Assembly (NCBI GenBank): GCA_029255685.2
Contig: CM055313.2
Span: 50,128,579 to 50,192,578 of the forward strand
Direction of reading: 5' to 3'
Length of the DNA stretch: 64,000 nt
DNA from: Silene conica
Taxonomy: Eukaryota > Streptophyta > Magnoliopsida > Caryophyllales > Caryophyllaceae
The position numbers were made by a program, and so were the translations under genes. The notes under the pieces are model-generated. The model worked only from the letters and a program-made list of their open reading frames with translations, ran no database searches and was not told the origin of the DNA. Of the stretch, positions 60,032 to 64,000 are shown piece after piece. Numbering within the stretch: position 1 is the first letter of the stretch; each line of letters begins with the position of its first letter.

Positions 60032-62474
60032 AGGTTGTTTGCATGCTTTCCGTTTCGTTTTTACGGAGTTATTAGAATAACAAAATAAAACTTGATAATT
60101 TTCGTTTAAATATATGATATGCACGAAAATATTTTAGCATGATGCCTACTGTTTTCTAATATGATTTAGAATATTTGGAATATATTTTGCATGAATATTG
60201 ATCATTGGTCTTTTTATTTCGGTTTTTAATACGTTTTAATGGTTAAAAATGATTAATTTTGGGAAAAATAGTTAAAATAAGCTTCTGGCCGAGATTTTTC
60301 AGTATGATATCACATGTATTTTCTATAATATGAATATGAATTTTCGTAAATTATAGACCTTTAAATCGTGTGATATGAATTTTAATGGTTAAAATACAAT
60401 AAGATGAATAAAAATGGGTTAAAATAGTTATATTATGAATTTGACTATAAAAACTTATGAGGATGTCACATGCAATATTTAAAATTTATGTTGAATTTTC
60501 CAGAAATTTATCTCAAATATTGCAATATTATAGATTTTTAATGTAAAAATCGGGTAATTAGTGACATAATTTCGACTTTAATAGTTTAAGTTGGAATTTG
60601 GCCATAAAAATTTAACACGATGTCATATATATTATTTCCAGCATGTATAAAATTTTCGAGAATTTTATCTTATTTTATGCTTGAGAAATAATTTTAAATG
60701 TTAAAATCGTACGATATATGACGTAAATCGTTAAAATTTGCAAATGTTGTTAAAAATGGCCGAAAATATAACCCATTTTAGTCATATGTGATATGTTCAT
60801 CATGAAAATATTCTTGGGTGCCTAAAGTTTCAGATTTGATTTGCATTGATTTAATTTTTGTTTTGTTAAAAGTAGCATTTAAAATTAAATAAAAAGGAGG
60901 CATGCTTTAAAATTTCGGCTATGGGGCAATGTGCCATTTAATTTACTGTCCATCTTGTGTTCTTAAAAAGGTTTTGGAAGGTATAAAATTATTATTAGTA
61001 TTTAATTTGCATTTATGAAGTTAATTATTGAATTTTCCGACTTAAATTGCTCGTTTTACGTGTTATTTTCGAAATAATAATAAAACCGTATAAAATACTA
61101 ATATTTTAACTTTCTGAAAATTTTAAGAACATTCTGGATTTTTCAAAATTTGAATTTTGAATTTTCGAAATTTTAATGTCTCTTTTGAATTTTATATTAT
61201 TTTTCCCGAAAAACCGAGTAATACCGATCAATATTAAAATATATTAAGTTAATTCATATTCAAAGTTTGAGTAAGACTAAATTTTGAATCCTATGCGAGT
61301 TAGGATGATTAACTTAAGGATGAAAACCGTTTCATTTAATGCATAGTGTTGTTAAACGTTAAAACACGCAATTCCATAAAAACCGAGGTTTACGATAACT
61401 ATTTAAATAAGTGTTTTAAATAGGACGATTTGGCTTAGGATTTGCATGTTAATTCATATTTATATAAGCATTGCATATTTTATATTATGAATGTCATGAT
61501 TTATTTTTACGTAATTTTGGGAATTATGTAATTTACTTAGTATGGCCTAGTTTTTTAATCGGTATTTCCCGTAATGTAAGGGGTTACCGATTCGGTTGTA
61601 ATTTTGTGATCTCGTATCACCCAATTGTAATTTATTTCTATTTTATAATGTATAAAGTAGACTAGAAAAGTTGTAATTTTTGTAAAATCCGGAGTTCCTT
61701 GAAGACGGTGCCATTCGGAAAGGAGTTCCGATCAAGACGGTGTTTACCTCGAAGTGCGTGCCGCGTGAAGTTCAAGGGACCAAAGGAGTTGGTTTCCGAA
61801 TTTGTACTTTGTTATTTCTTTTCTAGGAAAGGCCATACTAGGGTTTATTTATGCTTTTATTTTTGCTTTTTATATGTTTGCATGCATAGCCAAATCGTCA
61901 TACATCGTATCATGCATGTTTCGACCTAGTCGACCTAGTCTTTTATTTTATCGATAATTCACCGACTTAGTTCACTTATACGGAGATAGATAATAATTTG
62001 ACTAGATCTCTTACATATAAACATTGAGACTTAGCCTTACCAAAAAGTACGGACCCATGAATCCCTTCTTCACAAGGACGTAGGCTCGGCTACACCGGGG
62101 TACTAAAATTGTCACGTTGGGTAAGTGGGGTAATAAGATTACACCTTGAAATTTGGTTGATCTCAACGAAAGTATTCGTAACCGTAGTTGCAATAAGTTC
62201 GGGCTAAAGATAATTTTAAGAAAATTGTCGACCGAGAGTTCTAAAAGTAGAACCGATTAAAGAGTTAATCCACCAAATTATACCGATACGGGTTGAATCG
62301 GCTATACCGTGCCCGGATTAGTATGGGTTTGGGTCTCGGGATTGTTTACTTAATTGGGTAAGAGATCATTAAGTAAATATATATAACTAAACTTAAAGTT
62401 TTTAGTTTAAATTATGAATTTAAAATGATGTTGTTTTTCCTTTTATTATTGTAGTTTAATTTTCAACATCGACT
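60032..62474 (+). other. long non-coding leader of the second element
   Basis: About 2.4 kb of AT-rich sequence without a credible frame. Recurrent TTAAAAT, CGATATG and TTTTCGA-like strings give it an internally repetitive look. It would contain the packaging signal and any leader intron. Confidence 0.7.
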
Positions 62475-63383
62475 ATGGCAACCAACGCTCCACCTCTCAC
62501 TAACGTATCATGGCTCCGATCCTTTATGGATCGTTGCAAACTCGATAAGCATGGTTCCAATTTTAAGGATTGGGATGCGCAATTGCTTTTGGCCGCTCAA
62601 GGTGACGATAAGAGTCGTTACCTATCCGAAGCCGCTCCTCCCGCTCCGACCGCTCATTCGTCGGTCCAAACTCGTGAGGCCTATGAAGCCTACATGAAAG
62701 AGTCCTCCGCTCTTAAAAATGTGCTCATCTTCTCCATGGAGCCGGATCTCCAAAGGAGTATGATTAAGTTGACCACATCGTATGAAATATACACCAAGCT
62801 TGCGACCATGTTTTCGCAAACTCCAAGGGTGATTCAATATGAGGCGGCTTCCGCCTTCTTTGACATAACCTTCAAGGAAGGGCAAAAGATAAGTCCTCAT
62901 GTTCTCAAACTAGTTGAGCTCGCGGAGACTCTAAAAGCTCAAAATGTTGATGTTCCCGACTCTCTTATTATTGACCGAGTTCTTCACTCGCTCAATAAGG
63001 TTAAGGCGTATGCTCAATTCCGGGTGAATTTCAATATGCGAAACCAAGAGACCTCGTTAGACGAGTTGCATAAGATGCTAGTCCAAGCCGAGAGGGACAT
63101 GGGACTTCATGAAAGTTCCACCAAGGATGTTTTAAACATCGAAAAGAAAGGGAAAACGAGCTTCAAGAGGAATGCCTCGAAAGGCAAGGGCAAGAAAACG
63201 TTCAAGCCCAAAGCGACCAAAGAAAAGACCTTTTCGAAAGGCGCTTCCACCTCGTCTTCTAAAGAGCAAGACAAGTGCCATTATTGCACGAGGATCGGTC
63301 ATTGGAAGCGAAATTGCCCCAAGTACTTAAGTGATCTCAAAAATGGGAAAGCTACCGCCGTAGGTAATAATTCTCGCGTATAA
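62475..63383 (+). CDS. copia-type Gag, Gag-only element
   Basis: A 302-residue capsid/nucleocapsid precursor that packages element RNA into particles. The helical Gag region (about 10-215) is clearly related to that of the intact copia: both share the pattern SWL.SFMD, GSNF.DW, KNVLI..ME..LQR and VSPH or ISPH...LHSL at matching places. A Lys-rich linker (about 224-257) leads to a CCHC zinc knuckle (C268, C271, H276, C281). The frame ends 21 residues after the knuckle instead of continuing into protease. The ATG opens a normal Gag start, MATNAPP, and is the first in the frame. Integration and reverse transcription would have to be supplied by another element. Confidence 0.92.
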   Translation: MATNAPPLTNVSWLRSFMDRCKLDKHGSNFKDWDAQLLLAAQGDDKSRYLSEAAPPAPTAHSSVQTREAYEAYMKESSALKNVLIFSMEPDLQRSMIKLTTSYEIYTKLATMFSQTPRVIQYEAASAFFDITFKEGQKISPHVLKLVELAETLKAQNVDVPDSLIIDRVLHSLNKVKAYAQFRVNFNMRNQETSLDELHKMLVQAERDMGLHESSTKDVLNIEKKGKTSFKRNASKGKGKKTFKPKATKEKTFSKGASTSSSKEQDKCHYCTRIGHWKRNCPKYLSDLKNGKATAVGNNSRV

Positions 63384-64000
63384 TTCATGTCATTTATCAA
63401 CTTATGTATAGTGATACAAATGTGTTGATATTTACCCTTTTTAATTGTTTTAAAGGGCCACCCCCGAATAATGATAAGGGCAAGGAGAAGGAAGCTTGAG
63501 GTTCCTTACTTGGATGGCTCCGGTAGCATCCAATTGATCGAAGACTTGAAGAGCTAGGCTCTAATTTTCATATTGTCTTCTTTCATATTTTGCATTTATT
63601 TATGGAACAATTTGATTCTCTTGTAAGACAAGGATTAAAATCCTAAAACAATGGTTGTAATTTTGGATATTAGTGACTTGGTTTTCAACCCGAGTCACTA
63701 CTTTTGTTCTTAATCAATGTTTTGATTTCTTAAATAAATAGCAAGCCTTGTTTAAACATGAATGATAGAAATTTAATATTGATACGATCAAGTATAAGAG
63801 AATCAAAGAGTTGATTAAAACGGAGAACTACACCCCATGAGATAGATTCAATCAAAATGAGACTATATCAGTTCATTATAAGATTTTCATTTTAAGTGAA
63901 AATGAGAATGTATTCATCACACCTATCAAACTTCAAACATTCAAATACATTGGTTAATCGAAATAGCTATCCTTAAACAAGTAAAGGTTATTGTTAGAAG
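63384..64000 (+). other. post-gag region of the second element
   Basis: No pol motif and no frame of 60 codons. A possible intron end TTTTAAAG at about 63456 is followed by an open stretch encoding a short Pro/Asn/Lys/Glu-rich tail before TGA at 63497-63499. The last 25 bases (ACAAGTAAAGGTTATTGTTAG) resemble a copia PPT followed by an LTR start. Confidence 0.55.

Larger units (their letters stand above)
58728..64000 (+). mobile_element. second copia-type LTR element, Gag-only in view, cut by window end
   Basis: In order: a 1,289-bp 5' LTR, a TGGTATCAGAGCC primer-binding site, a 2.4-kb leader, a 302-codon gag and about 600 bp of non-coding sequence before the window ends. No protease, integrase or RT motif appears after gag, although in the intact copia of this window the protease follows the zinc knuckle directly. 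This is the layout of non-autonomous Gag-only LTR elements (TR-GAG class). A pol displaced beyond 64000 remains possible. The LTR starts and Gags of the two elements are related. If the element inserted normally, GAAGA (58723-58727) should recur after its right end. Confidence 0.88.

Overview
The window looks like flowering-plant DNA of two kinds. About 48 kb is gene-poor, purine/pyrimidine-skewed sequence packed with short dispersed hairpin repeats, in the style of plant mitochondrial intergenic DNA. It contains a 15-base match to the conserved 5' end of small-subunit rRNA, but I recognised no intact mitochondrial gene, tRNA or rRNA. Three LTR-retrotransposon insertions of clearly nuclear type interrupt this background. 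The organelle-like assignment rests on texture and shared repeats, not on a database match.

Layout: (1) 1-22170, organelle-like block A, no convincing genes. (2) 22171-24405, a 2,235-bp TG...CA element flanked by the 5-bp duplication CGCAA. It has no internal coding domain and is best read as a solo LTR resembling Ty3/gypsy Tat/Retand-type termini, with an internal 26-bp minisatellite and AAT and CT microsatellites. (3) 24406-35219, organelle-like block B. (4) 35220-43912, a complete 8.7-kb Ty1/copia element on the minus strand. It has two 990-bp LTRs (two differences seen by eye), a TGATG target-site duplication, an iMet-type PBS, a PPT and one uninterrupted 1343-residue Gag-Pol with all catalytic motifs. 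(5) 43913-58727, organelle-like block C. (6) 58728-64000, the left part of a second copia-type element on the plus strand: a 1,289-bp LTR, an iMet PBS, a 2.4-kb leader and a 302-residue Gag that stops after its zinc knuckle, with no pol before the window ends. Its LTR and Gag are recognisably related to those of the intact element.

The same short repeat families occur in blocks A, B and C, so the blocks appear to come from one source later split by the insertions. Perfect 5-bp duplications around both complete insertions are the footprint of integrase. The simplest reading is a large mitochondrial-DNA insertion in a nuclear chromosome (NUMT) that then received LTR retrotransposons. If the molecule is really mitochondrial, the window would show integrase-mediated insertion of an apparently competent retrotransposon into organelle DNA, which would be exceptional.

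Functionally only the retroelements can be read. The intact copia encodes everything needed for its own replication, and the Gag-only relative would depend on enzymes supplied in trans by such an element.
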